Notes under the pieces: generated by a model
The model's input: the letters and a program-made list of their open reading frames with translations, nothing else
What the model was told of the DNA's origin: nothing
The model's database searches: none
Part shown: positions 1-9,479 of the stretch, in pieces
Numbering within the stretch: the stretch's first letter is position 1
How the letters are laid out: each line of letters opens with the position of its first letter
Made by a program: the position numbers and the translations under genes
DNA from: Arthrobacter sp. 135MFCol5.1
Lineage (GTDB): Bacteria > Actinomycetota > Actinomycetes > Actinomycetales > Micrococcaceae
DNA length: 64,000 bases
Reading direction: 5' to 3'
Assembly (NCBI RefSeq): GCF_000374865.1
Contig: NZ_KB895452.1
Span: forward strand, 682,001-746,000

Positions 1-1
1 G

Positions 2-31
2 ATGCTGGAGTCCCTGGGCATCAACAGCTAG
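2..31 (+). CDS. 3' end of a gene truncated by the window edge
   Basis: An in-frame stretch reading MLESLGINS ends at a TAG at 29-31. The rest of the gene lies outside the window, so function cannot be judged. It is on the same strand as the amino-acid ABC operon that follows, about 200 bases downstream. Confidence 0.4.
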   Translation: MLESLGINS

Positions 32-39
32 TTTCCGGC

Positions 40-78
40 GGCCCCGAGTCTGGGCCCCGAGGCTGGGCCCCGAGTCTG
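40..78. repeat. Three tandem copies of a 13-bp unit
   Basis: The unit GGCCCCGAGTCTG occurs three times head to tail, with one T/G difference in the middle copy. It follows the stop of the truncated upstream gene. The remaining intergenic DNA (79-233) is A+T-richer and holds a possible -10 box TATAAG at 187-192, but I could not match a convincing -35. Confidence 0.6.
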
Positions 79-233
79 GGATGACAGACAAGTCCTGCTC
101 TGGAAGGCTTGATTTTGCCCCCGCTACAGTTATCCAATAGTGAAACTTAGTTGCGTGTGACGTACCTCTCTTGTTGAGCGTTACACTATAAGCCGCGTTA
201 GTACCTCATAGCCCCTGCAACAAAAGGTAAGAA

Positions 234-1187
234 ATGCAGACTCCCCGTACCCTCCTGGGCACCTCCAAGCTGACCGCCGCCACTATGATCGCCATCAGCG
301 CCCTGGCCCTCTCAGCATGCACCAATGCCTCGGAAACGGGTCCTTCCAGCGCGGCTACCTCGTCAGGCAGCGCCAGCGCCAGCTTTGATCCCACCACCGT
401 CAAGAAGGATGACGCCCTGGCCGCCATGGTCCCGGACGCCATCAAGTCCAAGGGCACCATCACCGTTGGTTCTGACACCAGCTACGCCCCCGCCGAATTC
501 CTCGGTCCGGACGGCCAGACTCCCGTGGGCTACGACGTGGACATCGCCAAGGCCATCGGCGCCACGCTGGGCCTCAAGGTCCAGGTCCAGACTGCCGAGT
601 TCACCGGCATCCTCCCGGCCCTCGGCCCCAAGTACGATCTGGGCATCTCCTCGTTCACCATCAACCCGGAACGCCTGGGGGCCGTGAACATGGTCAGCTA
701 CTTCAACGCCGGCACCGCCTGGGCAGTACAGAAGGGCAACCCCAAGAAGTTCTCGATGGACGACGTCTGCGGCAAGTCCATCGGCGTGCAGACCGGCACC
801 GTGCAGGAAGACCCGGACCTCGCCGACCGCAACAAGAAGTGCGCGGCCGACGGCAAGAAGCCCATTGACATCGTCACGCTGAAGAACCAGACCGACGTCA
901 CCACGCGCCTGGTGAACGGCAGCATCGACGCCATGGCGGCCGACTCCCCCATCATCGGCTACGCCCTCACCCAGACCAACGGCCAGCTGGAGAAGCTGGG
1001 CGACGTCTACGACTCGGCGCCGCAGGGCATCGCCGTGGCCAAGGCCGACACCGCCTGGGCTGACGTCATCCAGAAGGCCGTCACCAAGCTGATGGCAGAC
1101 GGCTCCTACAAGAAGATCCTGGAAGGCTGGGGCAACGCCGAGGGCGCCATCACCAAGTCCGAGGTCAACCCGGCGGTTAAGTCTTGA
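234..1187 (+). CDS. Amino-acid ABC transporter substrate-binding lipoprotein
   Basis: Extracytoplasmic solute-binding protein of family 3 (polar amino acids), 317 residues. Residues 1-29 form a lipoprotein signal with lipobox LSAC, so Cys29 would be lipidated and anchor the protein outside the membrane. After a Ser/Ala-rich linker, the bilobed binding domain starts near residue 57 with the typical family-3 opening GTITVGSDTSYAPAEF. The start is ATG with an AAAGG ribosome-binding site. It is the first gene of an operon with permease and ATPase. The ligand cannot be told from sequence alone; glutamine/glutamate or another polar amino acid is the usual range. Confidence 0.93.
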   Translation: MQTPRTLLGTSKLTAATMIAISALALSACTNASETGPSSAATSSGSASASFDPTTVKKDDALAAMVPDAIKSKGTITVGSDTSYAPAEFLGPDGQTPVGYDVDIAKAIGATLGLKVQVQTAEFTGILPALGPKYDLGISSFTINPERLGAVNMVSYFNAGTAWAVQKGNPKKFSMDDVCGKSIGVQTGTVQEDPDLADRNKKCAADGKKPIDIVTLKNQTDVTTRLVNGSIDAMAADSPIIGYALTQTNGQLEKLGDVYDSAPQGIAVAKADTAWADVIQKAVTKLMADGSYKKILEGWGNAEGAITKSEVNPAVKS

Positions 1188-1222
1188 GTTTTCGCGTTAC
1201 CGACGACAAGTCAGGCGTGCAC

Positions 1223-2182
1223 ATGGAACACCATCAACAAGGGGACGCACCGGTCCTGAATAAGTCAGTGCCGGTGCGCCACCCCGGCCGGTGGATCAGC
1301 GCCGCGATCATCCTCCTCCTGGTGGCCGGGCTCGTGCAGAGCCTGTTCACCAACTCCAACTTCCGCTGGGACGTTGTGGGCACCTACATCCTGGACGTCA
1401 AGGTTGTCCAGGGCGTGGGGTGGACGCTCCTTCTAACGGTGGCATCGATGGTCCTGGCCATCGTCCTGGCCATCCTGCTGGCAGTCATGCGGCAGTCCGA
1501 GAACCCGGTCTTCCGCTGGTCCAGTTGGGTCTGGGTGTGGTTCTTCCGCGGAACCCCGGTCTACACGCAGCTGGTGTTCTGGGGCCTTGTTACGGTTCTC
1601 TACCCGGCCTTCACGCTGGGGATCCCGTTTGGTCCTGAACTGTTCAGCTATGCACTCTCCGATCCCAGCAAAGGCCTGATCCCCGCGATCCTGGGCCTCG
1701 GGCTGAACGAGTCGGCCTACCTGGCGGAAATCTTCCGCGCCGGCCTCAAGTCCGTGGACCGGGGCCAGCAGGAGGCCGCGGAGGCGCTCGGCATGTCCAA
1801 GGGCAAGATCATGTGGCGGATCATCCTGCCACAGGCCATGCGGATCATCGTCCCGCCCACCGGCAACGAAACCATCGGCATGCTGAAGACCACCTCACTG
1901 GTCCTGGCGGTCCCGTTCACGCTGGACCTGACCTTTGCCACCAATGCCCTGGCCAACCGCATCTACCTACCGATTCCGCTGCTGATCGTTGCCGCGTTCT
2001 GGTACCTGCTCGTCACCAGCATCCTCATGGTGGGCCAGCACTACCTCGAGGCGTACTACGGCAAGGGCGTGGACAACCTCGCTCCCGCTGCCGTGAATCC
2101 GGCTGCGGCCAAGGCTGCCGGTGCGGGTGCCGACGCCCAGCGGTCCATGAAGACGGACTTCCCCGAGGAGAGTGCACGATGA
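1223..2182 (+). CDS. Amino-acid ABC transporter permease
   Basis: HisM/GlnP-type inner-membrane permease that moves the substrate delivered by the upstream binding protein. The coupling (EAA) loop that docks to the ATPase is at about residues 184-212 ([20 protein letters not shown]). Several hydrophobic segments flank it. I chose ATG 1223 (319 residues), which leaves about 17 residues before the conserved-looking [12 protein letters not shown] at 1184 overlapping the upstream stop would add 13 residues and cannot be excluded. The stop overlaps the ATPase start (ATGA). Confidence 0.92.
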   Translation: MEHHQQGDAPVLNKSVPVRHPGRWISAAIILLLVAGLVQSLFTNSNFRWDVVGTYILDVKVVQGVGWTLLLTVASMVLAIVLAILLAVMRQSENPVFRWSSWVWVWFFRGTPVYTQLVFWGLVTVLYPAFTLGIPFGPELFSYALSDPSKGLIPAILGLGLNESAYLAEIFRAGLKSVDRGQQEAAEALGMSKGKIMWRIILPQAMRIIVPPTGNETIGMLKTTSLVLAVPFTLDLTFATNALANRIYLPIPLLIVAAFWYLLVTSILMVGQHYLEAYYGKGVDNLAPAAVNPAAAKAAGAGADAQRSMKTDFPEESAR

Positions 2183-2955
2183 CGGTGACAGCAGAAAAGC
2201 CGCTGGTCAAGATCGAGGGCCTGCACAAGTTCTACGGGCCCCACCATGTCCTCCGGGGCATCGATATGACGGTGCGGCAAGGCGAAGTGTCGGTGGTGAT
2301 CGGGCCGTCGGGTTCCGGCAAGTCCACCATGCTGCGCTGCGTGAACCTGCTGGAGTCCATCAGCGCCGGGCGGATTTCCGTGGGCGGCCAGCTGATTGGC
2401 TACCGCGAGGTCAACGGCAAACTCCACGACCTCAAGACCAAGGAAATCGCCGCCCAGCGCCGCGAAATCGGCATGGTCTTCCAGCGGTTCAACCTGTTCC
2501 CGCACAAGACCGCGCTGCAGAACGTCATGGAAGCACCCGTGCACGTCAAGGGCCAGTCCAAGGCTGCCGCCCAGAAGCGTGCGCTGGAACTCCTGGACCG
2601 GGTGGGCCTGGCGGACCGCTCCGGCCACTACCCGTCCCAGCTCTCAGGCGGCCAGCAGCAGCGCGTTGCCATCGCACGTGCCCTGGCCATGGACCCGGAA
2701 CTCATGCTCTTCGACGAGCCCACCTCGGCGCTCGACCCGGAGCTCGTGGGCGATGTCCTGAACGTGATGAAGGACCTGGCAAAGTCGGGCATGACCATGA
2801 TCGTGGTGACCCACGAGATCGGCTTTGCCCGCGAAGTGGGTGACACCCTGACCTTCATGGACGGCGGTGTGGTGGTGGAATCGGGCGACCCCCGGGAGAT
2901 CATCGCGAACCCGCAGCATGCCCGGACCAAGGAGTTCCTGGGCCGCGTGCTCTGA
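2179..2955 (+). CDS. Amino-acid ABC transporter ATP-binding protein
   Basis: GlnQ-type ATPase of 258 residues that powers the importer. Walker [10 protein letters not shown] is at 42-50, the signature LSGGQQQR begins near 155 and Walker [15 protein letters not shown] begins near 175, followed by the H-loop THE. The start ATG overlaps the permease stop by four bases, which indicates translational coupling. An open frame extends upstream to 1813 inside the permease, but it only becomes protein-like at [21 protein letters not shown] strong terminator follows. Confidence 0.95.
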   Translation: MTVTAEKPLVKIEGLHKFYGPHHVLRGIDMTVRQGEVSVVIGPSGSGKSTMLRCVNLLESISAGRISVGGQLIGYREVNGKLHDLKTKEIAAQRREIGMVFQRFNLFPHKTALQNVMEAPVHVKGQSKAAAQKRALELLDRVGLADRSGHYPSQLSGGQQQRVAIARALAMDPELMLFDEPTSALDPELVGDVLNVMKDLAKSGMTMIVVTHEIGFAREVGDTLTFMDGGVVVESGDPREIIANPQHARTKEFLGRVL

Positions 2956-2984
2956 CGTTCCTGCATTTCCCGTTCGATGCGCAC

Positions 2985-3028
2985 ATTCCCTGGCGCTGCC
3001 GTCATTCCGGCAGCGCCAGGGAATTTTT
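2985..3028 (+). terminator. Rho-independent terminator of the amino-acid ABC operon
   Basis: Perfect 17-bp stem (2985-3001 pairing with 3008-3024), a six-base loop, then a T run. It lies 30 bases after the ATPase stop and between convergent transcription units, so it may also slow transcription coming off the 3' end of menD. Confidence 0.9.
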
Positions 3029-3078
3029 GCGTCACGGGGCAGTTCACCCGTCGAGGGGCACCGACGCGGGTGCGGCGC

Positions 3079-4857
3079 TTACCGGCCCGCGAGGACGCCC
3101 GCGACGGCGGCGGACACGGCGTCCTTGATGCGGGCATGGAGCTGCCTGAGCTGCCGGCGGTCCGTGCGGACTTCGACGATGCTGCGCCCCTGCACCGGCT
3201 GGCCGAGCGCTTCGGCGAGTCCCGCCGTCGTACTGACCAGTGAATGCCCGACGCCGTACGCCGTGGCAAGTGCCGCGATGTCCACCGAGTGCGGGGTGCC
3301 GAAGAGGCGTTCGACGGCGTCCCCGTAGCGTCCGCCCTCTTCCACTCCCCCGTGCTCCAGCAGGCTGAAGATGGCGCCGCCGGAATCGTTGAGGACGACG
3401 ATCCGCAGGTCCGGCTGTTCCTCGCCCGCGCCGAGGAGGAGGCCGCCGGCGTCGTGCAGGAACGTCACGTCGCCCAGCAGGACCGTGGTTTCCTGCAGCC
3501 CGCCCAACGCGATGCCCGTGGCTGTGGAAATGGTGCCGTCGATCCCGGCCAGGCCCCGGTTGGCGTAAACCGTGGCGGCAGGATCCGGGGCCGGCAAACC
3601 GGCGAGGTCAACGTCCCGGATGCCGTTGGAGGATCCGAGCAGCAGTTGGCCGCGGGCATTCCTCCACACCAGGGATGCAACGGACGGGCCGGTGGCGGCG
3701 GACTCTTCGGAGACCACCTGGTCCAGCGCGTGCTGGGCGGCAGACCCGGCAAGCAGCCAGGTGTCCAGCCAGGCGGAGCTCCCGCGGCCGGCGAAGTCGG
3801 CCAGGTCCGCGAGGTTTTCCAGCGGCAGTTCGGTGCGGCGCCCGGGTTCGTACCAGGCGACCGGAACCGGCTGGTACAGGGCTGATTCAACGTCCGCGCG
3901 GGCAAGGAGGGAGGCTACGGGGCGCGACAGCGTGGGCCGGCCAAACAGCACCACCCGCTCTATGGGCTGGATCGAACCGGGCCCGAAGTGCTCCAGCAGC
4001 AGCCGGTAGGGGCCCACCGCGTTGGGTCCGAACCTGGCGTTGGAGGAGGGCTCAGCCAGAAGCGGGAGGTTGTGGGCGCGGGCGAAGGCCTCGGCGACCG
4101 GCCCGGCGTCGTGCCCGGCGAGCACCACGGTGCGCCGCTGGGGCAGGTCCTCCGGGACGGGCGGCAGGTTCATGACCAGCGGCTCGAAACCCACTCGGTA
4201 GCGTTGCCGCTCCACCGCTTCGGGCAACCCGTCACGTGGCGACGGAACCAGCGGGTCCCGGAACGCGAGGTTGAGCTGGACCGGCCCCGGCGGCAGGTCC
4301 GGGAATGCCCCGGTGGCCGCTGACAGCCCGGTTTCCACGGCGCGCTGCGGGCTTGTCCCGGCGGGAATGTCGGCGGCGAACCTGACCTGCTCGCCGAACA
4401 GGTCCGGCTGGACGGTGGTTTGGTTGGCGCCGGTCCCGCGCAGTTCCTCCGGCCGGTCCGCCGACAGGACGATCAGCGGCACGGCGGCGTGGTTGGCCTC
4501 CATCACCGCCGGCATCAGGTTCCCGACGGCGGTCCCGGACGTGGTGAGGACGGCAGCCGGCGTTCCGGTGGCGAGGGCAAGGCCCAGGGCCGTGAAGCCG
4601 GCAGACCGCTCGTCGATCCGCACCAGGAGCTCCACCCGGGCGGCCGCGGACGCCTCTGCCAGGGCATAGGCCATGGGGGCCGACCGGGATCCGGGCGATA
4701 CCACCACGTGCCGCACGCCGCCGTCGAGCAGGACGTCGACGGCGATCCGTGCCGCAGCAAGCGCGCCCAACCCGGGCGCGGCGTCGGCAGGCGCGTTGGC
4801 GTTCCCGGGATCGGTTTCGGCGGAGGTGTCCGGTGCGGGTTCGTTCGGCAAAGTCAC
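3079..4857 (-). CDS. menD: 2-succinyl-5-enolpyruvyl-6-hydroxy-3-cyclohexene-1-carboxylate synthase MenD
   Basis: Thiamine-diphosphate enzyme of menaquinone synthesis that condenses isochorismate with 2-oxoglutarate. It has 592 residues, a normal size for MenD. The N-terminal domain carries the MenD hallmark [18 protein letters not shown], followed by the ThDP pyrimidine-domain region with [13 protein letters not shown]. The C-terminal third has the pyrophosphate-binding [13 protein letters not shown] and [13 protein letters not shown]. The start ATG is followed by an acidic, disordered leader of about 25 residues. menC lies on the same strand 2.5 kb upstream, with phoX and two repeat arrays in between. 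Confidence 0.95.
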   Translation of the reverse strand: MTLPNEPAPDTSAETDPGNANAPADAAPGLGALAAARIAVDVLLDGGVRHVVVSPGSRSAPMAYALAEASAAARVELLVRIDERSAGFTALGLALATGTPAAVLTTSGTAVGNLMPAVMEANHAAVPLIVLSADRPEELRGTGANQTTVQPDLFGEQVRFAADIPAGTSPQRAVETGLSAATGAFPDLPPGPVQLNLAFRDPLVPSPRDGLPEAVERQRYRVGFEPLVMNLPPVPEDLPQRRTVVLAGHDAGPVAEAFARAHNLPLLAEPSSNARFGPNAVGPYRLLLEHFGPGSIQPIERVVLFGRPTLSRPVASLLARADVESALYQPVPVAWYEPGRRTELPLENLADLADFAGRGSSAWLDTWLLAGSAAQHALDQVVSEESAATGPSVASLVWRNARGQLLLGSSNGIRDVDLAGLPAPDPAATVYANRGLAGIDGTISTATGIALGGLQETTVLLGDVTFLHDAGGLLLGAGEEQPDLRIVVLNDSGGAIFSLLEHGGVEEGGRYGDAVERLFGTPHSVDIAALATAYGVGHSLVSTTAGLAEALGQPVQGRSIVEVRTDRRQLRQLHARIKDAVSAAVAGVLAGR

Positions 4858-4882
4858 CCAACCAGTCTGCCACCCTCCAACC

Positions 4883-5055
4883 CCCGCTCACCTATGACAA
4901 CCAATCCCCCAACCCCCGCTCACCTACGACAACTCAAAAGGAAACGCCCGCTCACCTTATGCGCCCAAGAAGGGCAAAAGTGAGCGGGCGTTGCCGCAAA
5001 ACCCGTCGAAAGTGAGCGGGCGTTACCGGAAATCCCGTCGAAGGTGAGCGGGCGT
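4883..5055. repeat. Two-sided array of the 32-bp-period GTGAGCGGG repeat
   Basis: The core CCCGCTCAC appears at 4883, 4915 and 4947, and its reverse complement GTGAGCGGG at 4980, 5012 and 5044. Every step within an orientation is exactly 32 bp. The two innermost copies form an inverted repeat centred near 4967, capable of a hairpin. The array fills the gap between the phoX stop and the menD start. Because 32 is not a multiple of three, open frames that run through it give rotating nonsense peptides. Confidence 0.92.
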
Positions 5056-5064
5056 TGGCAGGCG

Positions 5065-7131
5065 TTAGCCGCGGAACACCTGGACCACTGCGGGACGGGG
5101 CGCACGCACCTTGCCGGGTGCCGGCGTCGTACCGGCCGGGACATAGTCCGGGAAGTAGGAATGCGGCGCCTCGAAAGTGCCTTCCTCGCCCGGGTGCTGA
5201 ACGGAGACGAAGACGGTGCGCTCGTCGTCGTGGATGACCGGCCCGCAGGTTTCGGCGTCGCGGGGAACGGAGAGGAACTGTTCCACTTTGCCGCGCTCTG
5301 CACCGTCCAGGGTGACTTTGAAGAGTCCGTCGTTGTAGCCGATCCCGGATGGGGCACCGTCGGTGGAGATCCAGAGGTTGCCGACGGAGTCGAAGGCCAC
5401 GTTGTCCGGGCAGGAGATGGGCGAAACCTTGTCCACCGGGTAGCCGGAGAAGTAGGTGACATCGCCCTGGGCGGGATCGCCGCAGACCATCAGGAGGGTC
5501 CAGTTGAACTTCGTGGACGTCTGGTCCCCGGTTTCGGTGATTTCCACGATGTGCCCGTCGCGGTTCTGCGTGCGCGGGTTGACTTCGGTGGCGCCTTCCT
5601 TGGTGCCGGTACCGCGGTCCGAGTTGTTCGTGCAGACGACGTACACCTTGCCGGTGTGCAGGCTGGGCTGGACGTCCTCGCAACGGTCCATCTTGGTGGG
5701 TCCCACTTTGTCCGCGGCCAGGCGGGTGTAGACCAGGACCTCCTCGACCGACATGCCGGGGACGGCGGACTTGCCGCCGACCACAAGGGGCAGCCATTCG
5801 CCAGTGCCGTCGAACGCGCCGTCGGAGGGAAGCGCCCCGGTGCCAGTGATTTCCGACGCGGGAGAGTTTCCGGTGAACTTGGCGACATACAGGTCGCCCT
5901 CGGAGAGCAGGTCCATGTTGTTCCTGCGGTCGCCCTCGCGGTATTTCCCTGCCGAGACGAACTTGTAGAGGTAGTCGAACTTCTCGTCGTCACCCATGTA
6001 GGCCACCACATGGCCCGATTCGGCCACGATCACGTTGGCGCCCTCGTGCTTGAAGCGGCCCATCGCGGAGCGCTTCTTGGGGGTGGAGGTGGGGTCGAAC
6101 GGGTCGACTTCGACGATCCAGCCGAACCGGTTGGTTTCGTTTTCGTAGCCGGCATTGCGGGTATCGAAGCGGGGATCGTCCAACTCCCACTGGCGGGCGG
6201 TGGGCTTGGCGGTGAGGCCGTAGCGCTTGTCGCTGGCGGAGGTGCCGCCGGAGACAAAGTAGCCGTTGAAGTTCTCCTCGCCGGAGAGGATGGTGCCCCA
6301 GGGGGTGGTGCCGCCGGAGCAGTTGCCGAACGTTCCCTTGATGGCGCGGCCGGAGGGGTCGGCGACGGTCTTGACCAAGGCCGACCCGGCAACGGGGCCG
6401 GTCAGTTCGTAGGTGGTGTCGGAGAGGTAGCGGCGGTTCAGCGGCGCGCCCTTGACGTAGGACCACGGCTTGGTGGTGTTCTTGCGCTCAAGTTCCACCA
6501 CGGCCAGGCCATGGGCGGCACGTCCGATGGCGCGGGTTTCCTTGGCATCGTAGCCGGCGGGAACCATGATGTTCTCGTTGGTGTACTCGTGGTTGGTGAA
6601 CAGCACCGCGCGGCGGCCCTTGCTGTCCGGGATCTCCACGATGTCCGTGTAGTCGTTGTTATAGCCGAACTGCCGGGCCTGCGCTGCCGCGGTCTGGTTG
6701 TTCAGGTCGAAGTCCGGGGAATCGTTGAACAGCGGGTCACCCCAGCGGATGATGGGCTGCCAGGTGAATCCGTCCGGGACGGTGAAGGCATCAACGGCCT
6801 TGTCCACCGGCTTGATGGCGGTGAACTGCAGCTTGGACTTGCCGAAGCCCTCCTTGGCAGCCTTGGCCAGGCCTGCGGCGGAGGCGGGTTCTGCGGAGGT
6901 GACCGCGGAACCGAGGACGACGGCGAGCGCACCGGCGGCGCCCAGGCCCAGGGCGGCACGGCGGGACAGGGTGGCGGAGGCTATGTCGCGGAAGTAGCTG
7001 TTGGAGCTGGTGTTGCAGACCTCGCCGGCGCAGGCGTTGTCGCATTTGAGTGCACATGTGACCGGGCTGCGCTTGCCCTTCGTATGGCCGAGCATGGGCA
7101 GCAGGGTGAACTTGCGGGCAGTTTCAGACAT
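5065..7131 (-). CDS. Tat-exported PhoX-family phosphatase (DUF839)
   Basis: PhoX-type alkaline phosphatase of 688 residues, expected to release phosphate from organic esters outside the membrane; PhoX enzymes use Ca2+/Fe rather than Zn/Mg. The N-terminus has a cysteine-containing stretch (CDNACAGEVCNTSSN) and then a twin-arginine signal with SRRAALGLGAAGALAVV before an AXA-like site. The family motif CSGGTTPWGTILSGEENFNGYF-like segment is present (key residues GGTTPWGT and SGEENFNG). The start ATG 7131 has GGAAGG upstream; an open frame continues to 7368, but only through the 32-bp repeats. It is flanked on both sides by repeat arrays and interrupts the men genes. Confidence 0.9.
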   Translation of the reverse strand: MSETARKFTLLPMLGHTKGKRSPVTCALKCDNACAGEVCNTSSNSYFRDIASATLSRRAALGLGAAGALAVVLGSAVTSAEPASAAGLAKAAKEGFGKSKLQFTAIKPVDKAVDAFTVPDGFTWQPIIRWGDPLFNDSPDFDLNNQTAAAQARQFGYNNDYTDIVEIPDSKGRRAVLFTNHEYTNENIMVPAGYDAKETRAIGRAAHGLAVVELERKNTTKPWSYVKGAPLNRRYLSDTTYELTGPVAGSALVKTVADPSGRAIKGTFGNCSGGTTPWGTILSGEENFNGYFVSGGTSASDKRYGLTAKPTARQWELDDPRFDTRNAGYENETNRFGWIVEVDPFDPTSTPKKRSAMGRFKHEGANVIVAESGHVVAYMGDDEKFDYLYKFVSAGKYREGDRRNNMDLLSEGDLYVAKFTGNSPASEITGTGALPSDGAFDGTGEWLPLVVGGKSAVPGMSVEEVLVYTRLAADKVGPTKMDRCEDVQPSLHTGKVYVVCTNNSDRGTGTKEGATEVNPRTQNRDGHIVEITETGDQTSTKFNWTLLMVCGDPAQGDVTYFSGYPVDKVSPISCPDNVAFDSVGNLWISTDGAPSGIGYNDGLFKVTLDGAERGKVEQFLSVPRDAETCGPVIHDDERTVFVSVQHPGEEGTFEAPHSYFPDYVPAGTTPAPGKVRAPRPAVVQVFRG

Positions 7132-7255
7132 GGGGAGCCTTCCGAAGGAATGTCTTTGGGGTGCCCGCCCACCCTTCCAGCCCGTTCCTACAGGAAACCG
7201 TCCATTTGATGAAGTTATGGTTAACCGCCCGTGACCTGCAGGGACGTTGCCAGAA

Positions 7256-7396
7256 GTGAGCGGGCGTGTCAGGAAAAACCGCCAAAAGTGAGCGGGCGTG
7301 GCAAGAGAAACCGCCAAAAGTGAGCGGGCGTGCCAAGAGAAACCGCCAAAAGTGAGCGGGCGTGCCAAGAGAAACCGCCAAAAGTGAGCGGGCGTG
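7256..7396. repeat. Head-to-tail array of the 32-bp GTGAGCGGGCGT repeat
   Basis: Five copies of the core GTGAGCGGGCGT start at 7256, 7288, 7320, 7352 and 7384, each exactly 32 bp apart. The rest of each unit is also nearly identical (GGCAAGAGAAACCGCCAAAA), so this is a true tandem repeat and not a CRISPR with unique spacers. The last unit abuts the menC stop codon. Between 7132 and 7255 is the phoX leader. Confidence 0.93.
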
Positions 7397-8401
7397 TCAG
7401 GGAGCGGTGAGGAGGGCGTGGACGCGGCGGACCCGGTCCAGCCACCAGTCCCGGCGTTCGGCCGGAGCCGCGAACCGCTTCAGCAGCCCGGCGTCGGGAA
7501 CAGCGTCGCGGAGGCCGATCGCGCCGTCGTCGGCCACCAGGGGGTCCAGGGTGACGTCGGATTCGAACAGCGACACCGTGCCCAGGCCGCAGGCGTAGGG
7601 CAGGTCCGGCAGGGCGGCGGCCAGGGCCAGGCCAGCGCGGATCCCCACCGAGGTGTCCAGCGCGGAACTGACGACGGCGGGAAGTCCAGCCTGCGCCACG
7701 ATGTCCAAGGCGCGCCGCACTCCACCGAGCGGGGCCACTTTGACGACGATCAGGTCCGCCGCACCGGCCCTGGCGACGCGCAGGGGGTCGGTTTCCTTCC
7801 GCACGCTCTCGTCGGCGGCGATCAGCACCGGCGTCCCGGCGTCCCGCAGCCGGGAGCGGACCTCGGCCAGCCCTTCGATGGTGGGTACCGGCTGCTCGGC
7901 GTATTCCAGGCCGACGGCGGCCAGCCGGGTCAGGGCCCCCACCGCTGCGGGCACGTCCCAGCCGCCGTTGGCATCCACCCGGATGGCGGCCCCGGGCAGG
8001 GCGGCCCGGACGGCGTGAAGCCGGGCGTCGTCGTCGTCCAGGGACTGTCCGCGCTCGGCGACCTTGACCTTGACCGCGTCCACCCGGCCGAACCTGGCCA
8101 GGACCTCCGGCACCCTGTCCGCGGGAACGGCGGGTACGGTGGCGTTGACCGGTACGGACCTGCGCAGCGGCGCCGGGAAGCCCTGCCAGCCCGCTTCAAT
8201 GGCGGCGGCCAGCCAGCGGGAAGCCTCGGCGTCGCCGTACTCCGGGAACGGGCAGAACTCGCCCCACCCGGCCGGGCCGCGGAGCAGCAGTGATTCACGT
8301 TCCATGATGCCGCGAAACTTGACCCGCATCGGCAGGCTGACCACGTGCGCTCCCGCAAGGAGTTCGTCCAGCGGGGGTATCGGGGCATCGTGGCGCGGCA
8401 T
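7397..8401 (-). CDS. menC: o-Succinylbenzoate synthase MenC
   Basis: Enolase-superfamily dehydratase that converts the MenD/MenH product to o-succinylbenzoate for menaquinone. The expected catalytic set is visible in order: the Lys pair in VKVKVAERG, metal ligands Asp in RVDANGGW, Glu in YAEQPV, Asp in IAADES, and the second-half Lys in IVVKVAPLGG. I chose ATG 8401 (334 residues); a TTG at 8446 would add 15 residues without a better ribosome-binding site. The stop touches the 32-bp repeat array. Confidence 0.9.
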   Translation of the reverse strand: MPRHDAPIPPLDELLAGAHVVSLPMRVKFRGIMERESLLLRGPAGWGEFCPFPEYGDAEASRWLAAAIEAGWQGFPAPLRRSVPVNATVPAVPADRVPEVLARFGRVDAVKVKVAERGQSLDDDDARLHAVRAALPGAAIRVDANGGWDVPAAVGALTRLAAVGLEYAEQPVPTIEGLAEVRSRLRDAGTPVLIAADESVRKETDPLRVARAGAADLIVVKVAPLGGVRRALDIVAQAGLPAVVSSALDTSVGIRAGLALAAALPDLPYACGLGTVSLFESDVTLDPLVADDGAIGLRDAVPDAGLLKRFAAPAERRDWWLDRVRRVHALLTAP

Positions 8402-8462
8402 GCGTTTCACTGTACCGGCGCCGGAGTCCTCCCGGATCTGCGGCAACGGCGGTGTGGAAAAC

Positions 8463-9479
8463 CTAGATCCACTTGTTGTGCTTGAACGCCAGGTACAGGA
8501 TGAGCCCGAGGAGCAGCATCAGTCCAATGGCATACGGGTAGCCGTAGTCCCACTCGAGCTCGGGCATGATGCGGAAGTTCATGCCGTAAATGGATGCCAC
8601 GAGCGTGGGGGCGAACAGGATGGCAGCCCAGGAGGAGATCCTTTTAACCTCCTCGTTCTGGGCGTAGCTGGAAACTGTCAGGTTCTTCATTTCATCGTTT
8701 TGCCGCTGGGCCACCAAGGCGGCGTTGACCGCGAGGGCGTTCTGCAGCAGGGCGCGGAAGGCCGCCACGCGTTCGTTGAGCCGGAGCACGTGGTCCAGGA
8801 CGTCCCGGTAGTGGTCACGGAGCTCCGATGCCTGCTCGCGGTCCGGGGTTCCGGACATCAGGGCGTGCAGGATCCCGGCCAGCGGACTGGTGGCACGCTG
8901 GAACATGATCACCTGGCGGGACAGTTCGTAGATGCGGCGGGATACGTCCGGGTCGGCGCCGAAGAGGTCGTCCTCGATCTCGTCGATATCGTTTTCCAGC
9001 CCGGCGGCGACGGGTTCGTATTCGTCCACCACCTGGTCCAGGATGCCGTACAGCACCGCGTCCGGGCCGAGGGCAAGGAATTCCGGCATGGACTCCATCC
9101 GCCGCCTGACCCGGGCCAGGTCCGGGGACTCGGCGTGCCGGACGGTGACGACGTATTCTTCGCCGACAAAGACGTGGATCTCGCCAAAGTCGACCTTCTC
9201 GACGTCGTCACGGTACTTGGCGGGCCGAAGCACGAGGAACAGGCACTCCCCGTAGTGTTCCAGTTTGGCGCGCTGATGCCCGGCGAGCGCGTCCTCCACG
9301 GCCAAGGGGTTAAGGTCGAATTCCTCGCCGACGGACTCCAGTTCCGCGGCATCCGGCCGGTAGAGCCCGATCCATGCCATCCCCTCACGCTGCCGCAGCA
9401 GGAAATAGGTCTCGTCCAGGTCCTCGGGGTCCTCGGTCCGCAGCCCGTTCACGTACACCGCGTTGTCGATGATGGTCAC
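8463..9479 (-). CDS. CorA-family magnesium/divalent cation transporter
   Basis: Homopentameric Mg2+ channel protein, 338 residues. A large cytoplasmic acidic/helical domain is followed by two C-terminal membrane segments, with the signature YGMNF (GMN at 299-301) at the end of the first and the basic tail KHNKWI at the end of the second. The start is GTG 9479, whose codon overlaps the stop of the upstream regulator (GTGA), so it is the last gene of a four-gene coupled operon. An open frame continues far upstream but only as a shadow of the operon. Co-transcription with a drug-type ABC exporter is unusual. Confidence 0.92.
   Translation of the reverse strand: MTIIDNAVYVNGLRTEDPEDLDETYFLLRQREGMAWIGLYRPDAAELESVGEEFDLNPLAVEDALAGHQRAKLEHYGECLFLVLRPAKYRDDVEKVDFGEIHVFVGEEYVVTVRHAESPDLARVRRRMESMPEFLALGPDAVLYGILDQVVDEYEPVAAGLENDIDEIEDDLFGADPDVSRRIYELSRQVIMFQRATSPLAGILHALMSGTPDREQASELRDHYRDVLDHVLRLNERVAAFRALLQNALAVNAALVAQRQNDEMKNLTVSSYAQNEEVKRISSWAAILFAPTLVASIYGMNFRIMPELEWDYGYPYAIGLMLLLGLILYLAFKHNKWI

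Noticed and set aside
4920..5797. Minus-strand frames ending in TPAHF/RPLTF-type peptides
   Set aside because: They run through the 32-bp repeats and antisense to, or off-frame from, phoX. The peptides rotate through all three frames of the repeat.
5044..7209. 721-codon plus-strand frame
   Set aside because: Antisense to phoX. Composition (V/G/H-rich) is the usual G+C third-position shadow, with no signal or motif.
7256..7396. CRISPR array
   Set aside because: Spacing is regular, but the supposed spacers are the same sequence in each unit and no cas genes are present. It is a simple tandem repeat.
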